Assembly: GCA_030631125.1 (NCBI GenBank)
Contig: DAOVLS010000048.1
Span: forward strand, 1 to 11,259
DNA from: Planctomycetales bacterium
Lineage (GTDB): Bacteria > Planctomycetota > Phycisphaerae > SM23-33
Length of the DNA: 11,259 nucleotides
Direction of reading: 5' to 3'
A model generated the notes under the pieces. It was not told the DNA's origin and did no database searches. It saw only the letters and a program-made list of their open reading frames with translations. Position 1 is the first letter of the stretch; the number at the start of each line of letters is the position of its first letter. A program made the position numbers and the translations under genes. Shown here in pieces: positions 1 to 6,581 of this stretch.

Positions 1-334
1 CATGCTCCCGTCCCCGTGACGTCCGAAGGTCGGTCGCCACGGTCAGGAAAAAATCGTGCGCAAGAGTGTTCCGCGTTTTCCGCAGGTCTTCCAGAAACTG
101 CTTCAAGTCGTCGGGAAGCAAGAACGATTTCTTGAGTGGGTGCAGAAGCTTGCCCAGCGTCTTCTTGCTCCAGTTCGCCTGGAACTGAACAAGGTCTTTG
201 CGAGTTACGGAAACTCCTTGAGTAATGGAATCAAGCATCCAAATGGACACCAAATCGTACTCAAGAAGTTGGGCATAGTATGCCGCCCTCCCATACGTAG
301 CGAAGACATCCAACATCTCATATCTAGGTTTCAT
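1..334 (-). CDS. Partial hypothetical protein with HEPN-like Rx4H motif
   Basis: The frame is open from an ATG at 334 to the left edge of the window, giving 111 residues of an unfinished protein. A TGA lies two codons upstream of this ATG, so the start is fixed unless a non-ATG codon is used. The protein begins MKPRYEMLDVFATYGRAAYY and looks all-helical. A segment near the end reads LRKTRNTLAHDFF, where R88 and H93 form an R-x4-H motif preceded by a helix and followed by aromatic residues, as in HEPN-superfamily domains (often RNases, sometimes only binding modules). It lies 99 nt downstream of tmk on the same strand and could be read through from it. Base composition looks lower in GC than tmk or dnaN, which may hint at transfer. 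No ortholog is recognised with certainty; the HEPN assignment is inference from one motif, and the C-terminus is missing. Confidence 0.6.
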   Translation of the reverse strand, partial: MKPRYEMLDVFATYGRAAYYAQLLEYDLVSIWMLDSITQGVSVTRKDLVQFQANWSKKTLGKLLHPLKKSFLLPDDLKQFLEDLRKTRNTLAHDFFLTVATDLRTSRGREH

Positions 335-433
335 CTCATATCAGGTCGAAAGGTTTCCCGCTCAATAGCGAGTCATCCATCGGAGCAGAAGAGCGGAACC
401 AAGGCAGAATCTTGGCCGACAATGTCAAGTAAT

Positions 434-1090
434 TCAGGCATAATTAACGAGAAATCTTCTTTTCAGAACGGACAGTATTTCGGCGGATACCTCGTCGGCA
501 TCCTTCTCGGCGTCAACATATTCGACCGGGCGGGGATAGTATTCCGCCAACTCTTTAAAGATGCGTCGGACGGATTGGTGGAAGTCCGAACCTTTTGTTT
601 CCATTCTGTCGCCGGGGCGGGATCGCCCGGTGCTTATTCTTTCCATCCCTGTCTCGACGGGGACATCGAGAATTATCGTCAGGTCGGGCCAGAGTCCGCC
701 GACCGCGGTGTCGCCCAGTTTGATGATGGTCTCGTGGTCTATTCCGACTGCCCCCTGATAGGCTATCGTTGCCGAGATGAACCTGTCGCACAGGACGATC
801 TTCCCGTCGGCCAGGGCAGGACGCACTCGCTCCTCGATAAGTTGCGCCCTGCTGGCCATAAAGAGGAGCATTTCACACATCGGGCTTATGTGGCCATTTT
901 CTCTGTCGAGCAGGATATCTCTTATTTTTTCGCCGACTTCCGTCCCGCCGGGGTCGCAGGCGGTTATCACTTCGACGCCCTGGGCAGCCAGCCAGTCGGC
1001 CAGCAGCGCAAGTTGCGTGCTCTTTCCTGACCCGTCGGGTCCGTCGAGGACGATGAACCTGCCGGCCAGTTTTTTCGCAAGATCGCTCAT
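434..1090 (-). CDS. tmk: Thymidylate kinase (dTMP kinase)
   Basis: Phosphorylates dTMP to dTDP with ATP in the cytoplasm, a required step of dTTP synthesis. The 218 residues match the usual length of about 205-215. The P-loop GPDGSGKST is at residues 17-25. The sequence DPGGTEVGEKIR at about 46-57 corresponds to the substrate-site PGGT...GE.IR motif; the usual R-E before PGG is C-D here. LCDRF at 100-104 holds the DR pair, followed by SATIAYQG, and an arginine-rich LID (GRSRPGDR) is near 155-162. The frame stays open upstream to 1249, but the ATG at 1090 is chosen because family homology begins with FIVLDGPDG a few residues later and the upstream part overlaps the divergent dnaN promoter and start. 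The Shine-Dalgarno is weak (GGGGCG). The gene is divergent from dnaN and codirectional with the HEPN-like gene. Confidence 0.95.
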   Translation of the reverse strand: MSDLAKKLAGRFIVLDGPDGSGKSTQLALLADWLAAQGVEVITACDPGGTEVGEKIRDILLDRENGHISPMCEMLLFMASRAQLIEERVRPALADGKIVLCDRFISATIAYQGAVGIDHETIIKLGDTAVGGLWPDLTIILDVPVETGMERISTGRSRPGDRMETKGSDFHQSVRRIFKELAEYYPRPVEYVDAEKDADEVSAEILSVLKRRFLVNYA

Positions 1091-1102
1091 AATCGCCCCG
1101 TT

Positions 1103-1131
1103 AGTATGGCGGCGAGGAGCGGATTTGACAA
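1103..1131 (-). promoter_or_regulatory. Candidate tmk promoter
   Basis: On the minus strand TTGTCA (1131-1126, 5/6 to consensus) is followed after 17 nt by CATACT (1108-1103, 4/6). The predicted start of transcription falls about 5 nt before the tmk ATG at 1090, so the mRNA would be nearly leaderless; this agrees with the weak ribosome site but could also mean the match is fortuitous. The same bases contain TTGACA on the plus strand (1125-1130), without a convincing -10 behind it. Confidence 0.35.
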
Positions 1132-1171
1132 GCGGCATCCGTTCGCGGAATCTATTTATCTTGCTGGATGC

Positions 1172-1200
1172 TTGAAAGTTCCCCGCCGGGGGCGTATAAG
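1172..1200 (+). promoter_or_regulatory. Candidate sigma70-type dnaN promoter
   Basis: TTGAAA (1172-1177) and TATAAG (1195-1200), each 5/6 to consensus, are separated by exactly 17 nt. Transcription would start near 1207, giving a leader of about 25 nt that includes the dnaN Shine-Dalgarno AGAGGA (1219-1224). It lies in the spacer between the divergent tmk and dnaN genes. Confidence 0.6.
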
Positions 1201-1231
1201 ACGGAATCAGAAATCGACAGAGGATTATCCT

Positions 1232-2344
1232 ATGAAAATTATTGCCCAAACGGCTGCGTTGCAGGAGGCGTTGAATCTGGCGTCGGGTATCGTCGCGGTC
1301 CGCACGCCCAAGCCCGTCCTTCAGTGCGTCAAACTCATCGCCGCGAACAATACGTTGACCATCCTGGCGACGGACCTGGAGGCCGGTTGCCGGTACACGG
1401 TCCCGCAGGTCGAGGTTCAGAACGAAGGAGAGGCGCTTGTGCCTGTCCAGAAATTCGCCGACATCGTCCGTGAGAGCGCAGGCGAAGAGGCCCTGACGAT
1501 CTCCGTCGAGGGACAGTCCTGCACTATCACCGGCGCAGGCTCGCGCTTCAAACTCAACAGCATGGACCCGGGCGAGTTTCCCGTCGTCGCCGAGTTCGAA
1601 GGCGAGGGAGATTTCCAGGTTGCCGCAGAGACCCTTTCAGGACTGGTTGACCGAACGATCTTCGCCGTCGCCCGGGCACACAGCCACTACGCCATCAGCG
1701 GCGTGCTGTGGGAGGCGACAGGAAAAAAACTGCAACTGGTAGCCACCGACGGACACCGCCTGGCGCTGGCGAAGGCGGCACTGGCCAAGGCCGCCCAAAC
1801 GGACGCCAAAGCCATCGTGCCGGGCAAGTTCATGAACCTGCTCCAGCGCGCCACCGGCACGAGCGATGAAACGCTCGCAGTGAAGGTTACAGAAACCCAA
1901 ATCCTCGTCCAGGCAGCACGGGTGGTGTTGATCTGCTCGCTCGTTCAGGGCAACTTCCCGAAGTACGACGACGTGATCCCCAAAGACGCGTCACGAAAGG
2001 CCGTTGTCAATACCGAGGCCCTTCTGCACCGCACCCGCCAGGCCGCTCTGTTGACCAGCGAAGAGTCCAAAGGCGTCCGCCTGGCCTTCGGGGCAGAAGA
2101 ACTGACGCTCACGGGACGAAGCCCCGAGTCCGGCGAAGCCGAAGTTACCATGCCCGTAAAACTCACCGGCGAGCCGATGGAAATCGCTTTCAACCCGGCC
2201 TTCCTCGCCGAGGCGCTGAAAGTCGTCGGCGCAGACGAGGTCGTCCTGGAACTCGACGCGGGAAACAAACCCGCCCTGATGAAGGCGGGCGACGGCCCCG
2301 GCAGCGACTTCCTCTACGTCGTCATGCCGGTGGATTTGGGTTGA
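1232..2344 (+). CDS. dnaN: DNA polymerase III beta subunit (sliding clamp)
   Basis: Forms the dimeric ring that tethers DNA polymerase III to DNA and serves as a docking platform for other replication and repair proteins. The 370 residues match the usual length of about 366-380. Three clamp domains can be followed: domain 1 (about 1-120) with LTILATDLE and the SRFKLNSMDPGEFP signature; domain 2 (about 125-245) with the conserved ISGVLWE...LVATDGHRLA block; domain 3 (about 246-370) with the helix RTRQAALLTSEESKGVRL and the typical C-terminus YVVMPVDLG. The start at 1232 is chosen because MKIIAQTAALQEAL matches family N-termini and AGAGGA sits 7 nt upstream; the frame is open back to 1106 but those codons overlap the promoter. 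It is followed in the same direction by the dciA-like gene after a repeat-filled gap. Confidence 0.96.
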   Translation: MKIIAQTAALQEALNLASGIVAVRTPKPVLQCVKLIAANNTLTILATDLEAGCRYTVPQVEVQNEGEALVPVQKFADIVRESAGEEALTISVEGQSCTITGAGSRFKLNSMDPGEFPVVAEFEGEGDFQVAAETLSGLVDRTIFAVARAHSHYAISGVLWEATGKKLQLVATDGHRLALAKAALAKAAQTDAKAIVPGKFMNLLQRATGTSDETLAVKVTETQILVQAARVVLICSLVQGNFPKYDDVIPKDASRKAVVNTEALLHRTRQAALLTSEESKGVRLAFGAEELTLTGRSPESGEAEVTMPVKLTGEPMEIAFNPAFLAEALKVVGADEVVLELDAGNKPALMKAGDGPGSDFLYVVMPVDLG

Positions 2345-2380
2345 TTGCGAAGATTGGACAGTAATAAAAAAACGGACAGA

Positions 2381-2469
2381 ATAGCAGGATTACGGGGATT
2401 ACAGGATTATAGGGATTTGTTTTTTTCTTTTTTTATCCTGTAATCTTAAAATCCCTGTAATCCCGCTAT
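2381..2469. repeat. Long inverted repeat of GGATTACAGGGATT type, possible dnaN terminator
   Basis: The left arm (2381-2416) and right arm (2435-2469) are near reverse complements and both carry the core ATAGC(A/G)GGATTAC(A/G)GGGATT. The left arm itself repeats the unit GGATTA two to three times. The roughly 18-nt loop is almost pure T on the plus strand. The transcript could fold into a long stem about 40 nt past the dnaN stop and may end or protect the dnaN mRNA, but the T-run is in the loop rather than after the stem. The structure looks like a dispersed intergenic element; only one copy is in this window. Together with the next repeat it fills most of the 319-bp gap between dnaN and the dciA-like gene, where no further gene is seen. 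Confidence 0.7.
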
Positions 2470-2550
2470 CTTTCTTCGACGACGGCACATTGTCGAAAAT
2501 TTTTCTGAAGTTTTTTCCTTGCACCGGGCGATGATGGGGATAGGTTGATG

Positions 2551-2648
2551 CACCTGTAGGCCTTCGAATGACCTGTCTGCCCTTCGGGTCTGAGCCTCTC
2601 TTCGAGCCTGAGCCTCAGAGCCGAAGGCAGGGTCGAAGACCGACAGGC
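2551..2648. repeat. Imperfect long palindrome upstream of the dciA-like gene
   Basis: Several nested inverted segments are visible. CTGCCCTTCGG (2577-2587) pairs with CCGAAGGCAG (2621-2630), TCTGAG (2589-2594) pairs with CTCAGA (2614-2619), and CCTGTAGGCCTTCGA near 2552 pairs imperfectly with TCGAAGACCGACAGG at 2633-2647. The whole could form one interrupted hairpin of about 100 nt ending just before the gene start at 2664. It shares the words GCACCTGT and CTGTCTGCC with the smaller palindrome at 6663-6684, so both may belong to one dispersed family. A role in leader attenuation is possible but unsupported. Confidence 0.55.
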
Positions 2649-2663
2649 AGGGACGCGGCGAAC

Positions 2664-3044
2664 ATGCAAGAGCGGCAACTTAGAAATATCTGGCGGAACC
2701 GGCAGCCGAAGAACCGCATCTCCGCACTGGCTGAACCCCTCTCCACATTGATGAAGCACCATTTGGCCAAGCGGGTCCGCAGGATCGGACAGTTGTCCAT
2801 CGCGTGGGACGAATGTGTCCCGGACTTCATCCGCGAGCATGCCGCCTTGGTCTCGCTCCAAAACGGAAATCTAACCGTAGCCGTTGATTCAGCCGCTCAT
2901 CGCTACCGCCTCGAAATGCTCCTTCGCGCCGGCCTGCTCGACGCCATCCGCGAACGCTTCAGCGGAGCCCTCAACCGCGTCCGCCTGATCCCCGGCGAAT
3001 TCGACGCATTAGAAATGCCCGACCGGCACCCACCCCAGGCCTGA
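2664..3044 (+). CDS. dciA: DUF721 / DciA-type replicative helicase loader family protein
   Basis: DciA proteins help load the replicative helicase DnaB in bacteria that lack DnaC/DnaI-type loaders. The 126-residue product has the DUF721 pattern: an N-terminal helix with LAEPLSTLMKHHLAKR (about 23-38), the tryptophan block QLSIAWDECVPDFIREHA (about 43-60), LQNGNLTVAVDSAAHRYRLEML (about 65-86), matching the usual dG.L.V.v.ss.w...L segment, and the helix LLDAIRERF. The start at 2664 (MQERQLRNIW) is preferred because the reading frame further upstream, back to 2568, is entirely inside a palindromic repeat and gives low-quality protein. No strong Shine-Dalgarno precedes it. It lies downstream of dnaN in the same direction, consistent with a replication role. 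The family call is from pattern recognition of a weakly conserved family. Confidence 0.75.
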   Translation: MQERQLRNIWRNRQPKNRISALAEPLSTLMKHHLAKRVRRIGQLSIAWDECVPDFIREHAALVSLQNGNLTVAVDSAAHRYRLEMLLRAGLLDAIRERFSGALNRVRLIPGEFDALEMPDRHPPQA

Positions 3045-3145
3045 CATCGTTATTCCACCATCACAGCCTCATATCTTGAGATACCGTCTTGAGAAAAGCC
3101 CAATATGTTGTGGAACAAAGGGGGCAAAATTGAAGTGAGGCCCAA

Positions 3146-3240
3146 ATACCAATTATCTACCAATTTGTACCAAATTGGTATTTACAAGTAGTATCGGTGG
3201 TGATATACTGATTTGGTACAAATTGGTAGATAATCGGTAT
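3146..3240. promoter_or_regulatory. Double operator: 31-bp inverted repeat flanking the fic promoter
   Basis: The left arm 3146-3176 and right arm 3210-3240 are reverse complements at 29 of 31 positions. The left side contains a perfect 23-bp palindrome (3158-3180) with arms TACCAATTTG around TAC. The octamer TACCAATT occurs at 3147 and 3158 in direct orientation and as its complement at 3173 and 3221, with a one-base variant at 3232; the direct copies within each arm are 11 bp apart, about one helical turn. This is the expected layout for cooperative binding of a dimeric repressor. The region is AT-rich against its surroundings. The obvious candidate regulator is the Fic protein encoded next door, which has a C-terminal winged helix; this is inference. 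Confidence 0.75.
3181..3209 (+). promoter_or_regulatory. Sigma70-type promoter of the fic gene
   Basis: TTTACA (3181-3186) and TATACT (3204-3209), each 5/6 to consensus, have an exact 17-nt spacer. The promoter occupies the gap between the two operator arms, and the predicted start near 3216 falls inside the right arm. Bound repressor would therefore sit against the -35 region on one side and cover the start site on the other. Confidence 0.7.
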
Positions 3241-3269
3241 TTCGACGATCAAGCCAGGAGACAACAGAT

Positions 3270-4604
3270 ATGAAGATTCCTCAAAGCCCCCCGAAATTCG
3301 GCGAATTGTTGTCCTCGCTCCTTGAACGGGTGGACCGGTTCAAGTCGGTTATTGCGACTGTTTCAGGGTCAACGTACAAGGGGAGATACCTCCACTGGGA
3401 TAAGTTGCGCTATCTACGCCCGCCGGGAGATCTTACGGTCCATGAGTGGTGGTGTGGGATAAAGTTTGCACGCTCACGGCTGCTCAAAGACTTGCCGTTG
3501 CGCGATTCCGATGGTAGGGCATTCCGGTTCGCCATGACGGATCGGGCGCAGGAACAAGCCTACCAGATCACTAGCGACGCCAGTGGTTCGATTGGAATGA
3601 GCGAACAGGTGACTAATCCGGGTACTCGTGATCGATATTTGGTAAGTTCTCTGATTGAGGAGGCAATTACATCCAGCCAGTTGGAGGGTGCAGCCACCAC
3701 CCGCGAGGTCGCCAAAGAGATGATTCGCACCAAGCGAAAGCCCGTGGACAATAACGAGCGAATGATTCTTAACAATTACAGAACAATTCAGCGCATTCGT
3801 AGGTACAGAGATGAGCCATTGACACCTGAACTGGTTGTGGAACTGCAACGAATTCTGACAGTGGATACGCTTGAGAAACCCGATGCCGTGGGGCGCCTGC
3901 GGCGTAAGGACGAGAAGATTGAAGTTGTAACGCCGTACAACGAGATTTTACACACGCCGCCGGCTGCGAAAGAACTGCCGAAGCGCATGGCTGCGATGTG
4001 TGATTTCGCCAACGGAAAGACGCCGGATTATTTTATCCATCCTGTCGTACGGGCCATTCTGCTGCATTTCTGGCTGGCGTATGACCATCCGTTTGTTGAT
4101 GGTAACGGCAGGACGGCCAGGGCTCTTTTCTACTGGTCGATGCTTTCGCAGGGCTACTGGCTCTGCGAGTACATTTCGATATCGCAAATTATCCAAAAGG
4201 CTCCTGTCAAGTATGGGCGGGCATTTCTCTACACTGAGACAGACGGGAATGACACGACATATTTTATTGCGCATCAGTTAGAAGTGATCCAAAGAGCCAT
4301 TGAGCAGTTGAAGCGATACCTGAAGAAAAAAGCCGACGAGATTCGTCAAATAGAACAATTGCTCCGCAGATCGGCACAGATTAACCACAGGCAACTCGGT
4401 TTGCTCAGCCACGCCCTGCGACACTCGGATGGCGAGTACACCGTCCTTTCACACCAAAGGAGCCATAGTGTTGCTTATGATACGTCCCGGTCTGATTTAT
4501 TAGACTTGGCGAACCGAGGTTTGCTGACCCAGCGTAAAATTGGCAGGACTATGTATTTCTCCCCGGCCGACGACCTGGAAGGTCGCCTCGGCCAGCTGAG
4601 ATAG
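3270..4604 (+). CDS. Fic-family protein (probable AMP-transferase) with C-terminal winged helix
   Basis: Fic enzymes transfer AMP (occasionally another nucleotide or phosphate group) to hydroxyl side chains of target proteins. The canonical motif HPFVDGNGRTAR is at residues 273-284 with catalytic H273 and the Mg-binding D277, so activity is expected. An N-terminal class II inhibitory motif (S/T)xxxE(G/N) is present as SSQLEG at 135-140, with E139 expected to block ATP in the resting state. The segment around it (EEAITSSQLEGAATTREVAKEM) is typical of the Fic N-terminal domain family. Residues about 372-435 (NHRQLGLLSH... DLLDLANRGLLTQRKIGRTMYF) form a winged helix, probably DNA-binding. The ATG at 3270 has AGGAG 9 nt upstream. 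The 444 residues place it among long chromosomal Fic proteins; no antitoxin gene is adjacent, as expected when inhibition is intramolecular. It stands alone between the replication genes and the convergent hydrolase operon. The protein target is unknown. Confidence 0.92.
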   Translation: MKIPQSPPKFGELLSSLLERVDRFKSVIATVSGSTYKGRYLHWDKLRYLRPPGDLTVHEWWCGIKFARSRLLKDLPLRDSDGRAFRFAMTDRAQEQAYQITSDASGSIGMSEQVTNPGTRDRYLVSSLIEEAITSSQLEGAATTREVAKEMIRTKRKPVDNNERMILNNYRTIQRIRRYRDEPLTPELVVELQRILTVDTLEKPDAVGRLRRKDEKIEVVTPYNEILHTPPAAKELPKRMAAMCDFANGKTPDYFIHPVVRAILLHFWLAYDHPFVDGNGRTARALFYWSMLSQGYWLCEYISISQIIQKAPVKYGRAFLYTETDGNDTTYFIAHQLEVIQRAIEQLKRYLKKKADEIRQIEQLLRRSAQINHRQLGLLSHALRHSDGEYTVLSHQRSHSVAYDTSRSDLLDLANRGLLTQRKIGRTMYFSPADDLEGRLGQLR

Positions 4605-4667
4605 ACCCTCAAAATCGAAGGATACCAACTCTGCTGTTTGGCTGCGGGGGGAGTATTCGTCTTGTCA

Positions 4668-6581
4668 TCACCATTGCTTCAGGGGTTTTATCACCGGCGG
4701 TCTGGCCGGTTTGCCGTCGGGCCGGACCGGTGCTAAGAAAACCGTAATCCGCACGGGGCCTTTCTGATCCTTCAGGCGGACCATCAGGCGTTTGACGCCC
4801 TTGTTGGACTTCAGCGGCGGCTTCTGCTGGGCCGATTCGACGGTAAAAACCGCACCGGCGGGCGAAAGTATCTGCGCCGTCATCTTTTTATCGCCGATGG
4901 TCAGGACCGCCCCGCCTTTTTTATCGGCGGCAATTTTCGCGTCCGTCGTCATACCCCATGCCACCTCGCAGGACCTGGCAATCTCGAACTCGTCCTGAAC
5001 CAGAACAGCCTTGCGATTCCCGACAATCGCCACGCCGCGAGTTACCTTCGTGGCGAAACCCTTGTAAGCCGATGTCAAATCCAGAACGGCGAAGCCCTTC
5101 GACGGAGCAGTCTTGAACTTCGTAATCTTCGTTTCGGCATGCACGTCCTGATTCTTCCCGCCAAGGACCGGGACGTTGTGGCTGACCGAACTGAGGCGGT
5201 AATAGGTCCAGCGTTTGGCCTTTGGTCCCATGTTCCAGTAGCCGGGCAGGTTGTAGTCCTCTGCGCCGAGGTCGCGTGCCCAGCGGACGCCGAGCGCGTC
5301 TATTTCGAAACCGCCCAGGTCCAGATGCCCGTGATTGACCTGGTTGAACCCGGCCTTGACGCCGACGAACAGTGCGTTCGGATCGTTCCACGCACTTCGG
5401 AAGACAGCCACTTCCACGGGTCCGCGGAAATACTTATCGAGGCTCGGTTTGGGCGCCTTTGCCGATGGTACGTACCAGATAAAGTCCTGCGGAACGGCAC
5501 CGCGTTTTGTGAGCATTTCGCGTTCAGCCTCGGCGAGCATGGGCTTGTTGAATTTTCGCGCCAGCCAGAAGATGCACGGGAGGTTTTTCCTCCTCTTGTT
5601 GCTGCCGACGTCGGCGAAGTTGAGGTACAGTCCGGTAGGACCGGTTGTATAAATCGGGGGCAGCCCGGCCTGCGACAACCCTTTTATCTTTGAAAGTCCG
5701 AAGTCCGTCCCCAGCGCCGTATCCAGCGCCGCTAGGCCATAGGCCGCATAAGTGGTGGCGTACCACCAGTACCCCGGACCTTCAGGCCAGGCGCCGTCAG
5801 GAGCGTAAGTCGAAAGGGCATTGGGCAGGAACCCCACCGCCTTGGGGATAATCCTCATGGCGTATTTCGGGTCGGTCTCCGCGATTGCCAGAGCGCCGAT
5901 CATCATCCCGCCGTTGCAGACCAGGTTCCAGTTGAAGTGCAGCGCTATATGCCGCGTACCCATGCCCTCGTAGCGGCGGGTGAGGCCGGGCTTCAGACCG
6001 TCGGCGATAAGCCCGGACCGGATATCCTCACGCGACTCGGCGTCCAGATAATGATACAACCAGAGGCCGGGTTCCAGACCGTTCTTGATAAGCCCGCCCC
6101 GGATCTTTTCGCGCGATTCGTCGTCGAGATAATGATACAGCCAATCATACCCGACGGCGACGGCGTGGGACATCTCGGCATTGTCGAGAAAATGCTTCGG
6201 ATTCCAGTCCTTGAAAGCGCAGACAGCCAGAAGATTTTTCCTGGCCTTGACGGCGTACTTCTCATCGTCCGTCAACCGCCACGCCAGTCCCAGGGCGTAA
6301 ATCCGACTGACGCACTCCCTGCTGACCGAAAGGAGGCGAACGCCGTCCGGGATGTTATGCGCCAGCGGCTTTTTGGTGCAGTACTCGTCCGCTTGTTTTA
6401 TCACGTCCTTGTAACACTTCTTCAGCAGGCGGTCGCGCTTCATCAGCTCTTTCAACTCGGCCAGACGTTTGTCGGTCAGTATCAGGCGTGGGTGAGCCTT
6501 TTTGAGCGTCTTCAGCGCGGTTTGGGCCGTCGGCGGACGGACAGGACTATCAGCCGCGATTATTTGACCGATCAGTAACAT
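4668..6581 (-). CDS. Heparinase II/III family polysaccharide lyase, paralogue 1 (altered N-terminus)
   Basis: Likely cleaves a uronic-acid polysaccharide by beta-elimination. An N-terminal alpha-helical toroid begins with AHPRLILTDKRLAELKELM and includes FNWNLVCNGG (about 216-225, numbered from the 6581 ATG). The C-terminal beta-sheet heparinase II/III domain carries NHGHLDLGGFEIDALG (H417, H419) and SHNVPVLGGKNQ (H468), the family's conserved His-bearing segments. The ATG at 6581 is chosen because GGAG lies 6 nt before it; a TTG at 6593 would add 4 residues. Alignment with paralogue 2 shows homology continuing upstream in frame through KKT (near 6610), but no ATG exists there, so the signal peptide is damaged or absent. 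A 27-residue segment (about 147-200) is tandemly duplicated relative to paralogue 2. The gene is last in the operon and convergent with fic. It may be functional in the cytoplasm, poorly secreted, or decaying. Confidence 0.85.
   Translation of the reverse strand: MLLIGQIIAADSPVRPPTAQTALKTLKKAHPRLILTDKRLAELKELMKRDRLLKKCYKDVIKQADEYCTKKPLAHNIPDGVRLLSVSRECVSRIYALGLAWRLTDDEKYAVKARKNLLAVCAFKDWNPKHFLDNAEMSHAVAVGYDWLYHYLDDESREKIRGGLIKNGLEPGLWLYHYLDAESREDIRSGLIADGLKPGLTRRYEGMGTRHIALHFNWNLVCNGGMMIGALAIAETDPKYAMRIIPKAVGFLPNALSTYAPDGAWPEGPGYWWYATTYAAYGLAALDTALGTDFGLSKIKGLSQAGLPPIYTTGPTGLYLNFADVGSNKRRKNLPCIFWLARKFNKPMLAEAEREMLTKRGAVPQDFIWYVPSAKAPKPSLDKYFRGPVEVAVFRSAWNDPNALFVGVKAGFNQVNHGHLDLGGFEIDALGVRWARDLGAEDYNLPGYWNMGPKAKRWTYYRLSSVSHNVPVLGGKNQDVHAETKITKFKTAPSKGFAVLDLTSAYKGFATKVTRGVAIVGNRKAVLVQDEFEIARSCEVAWGMTTDAKIAADKKGGAVLTIGDKKMTAQILSPAGAVFTVESAQQKPPLKSNKGVKRLMVRLKDQKGPVRITVFLAPVRPDGKPARPPVIKPLKQW
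5983..6144 (-). repeat. In-frame 81-bp tandem duplication inside heparinase paralogue 1
   Basis: Two adjacent 81-bp units (5983-6063 and 6064-6144) match at about 64 of 81 positions by hand count. They encode the 27-residue units WLYHYLDDESREKIRGGLIK... and WLYHYLDAESREDIRSGLIA..., each ending with GL(E/K)PGL. Paralogue 2 has a single copy (WLYHYLDTESRQKIRAGLIT...). The substitutions between units show the duplication is not brand new and that the frame has been kept. Confidence 0.9.

Noticed and set aside
56..1030. Long plus-strand open frame of 324 codons
   Set aside because: It lies opposite tmk and the HEPN-like gene, has no recognisable protein pattern, and the minus-strand product is an unmistakable thymidylate kinase.
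1106..1231. Upstream extension of dnaN to an ATG at 1106
   Set aside because: It covers the promoter and ribosome site, and the clamp family begins at MKIIAQT.
1091..1249. Upstream extension of tmk to 1249
   Set aside because: It would overlap the start of dnaN and its promoter; the kinase fold begins just after the ATG at 1090.
2568..2663. Upstream extension of the dciA-like gene to 2568
   Set aside because: The extension is translated palindromic repeat and adds nothing like the family N-terminus.
3060..3140. Small direct repeats (TCTTGAGA) after the dciA-like gene
   Set aside because: Two 8-nt copies only, with no further structure; likely chance.
4605..4667. Possible terminator between the convergent fic and lyase genes
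   Set aside because: No stable hairpin with a T-run is visible on either strand.
5139..5693. Plus-strand open frames opposite lyase paralogue 1 (and a similar one at 7269-7604 opposite paralogue 2)
   Set aside because: They are antisense shadows; their similarity to each other only reflects the paralogy of the real genes.
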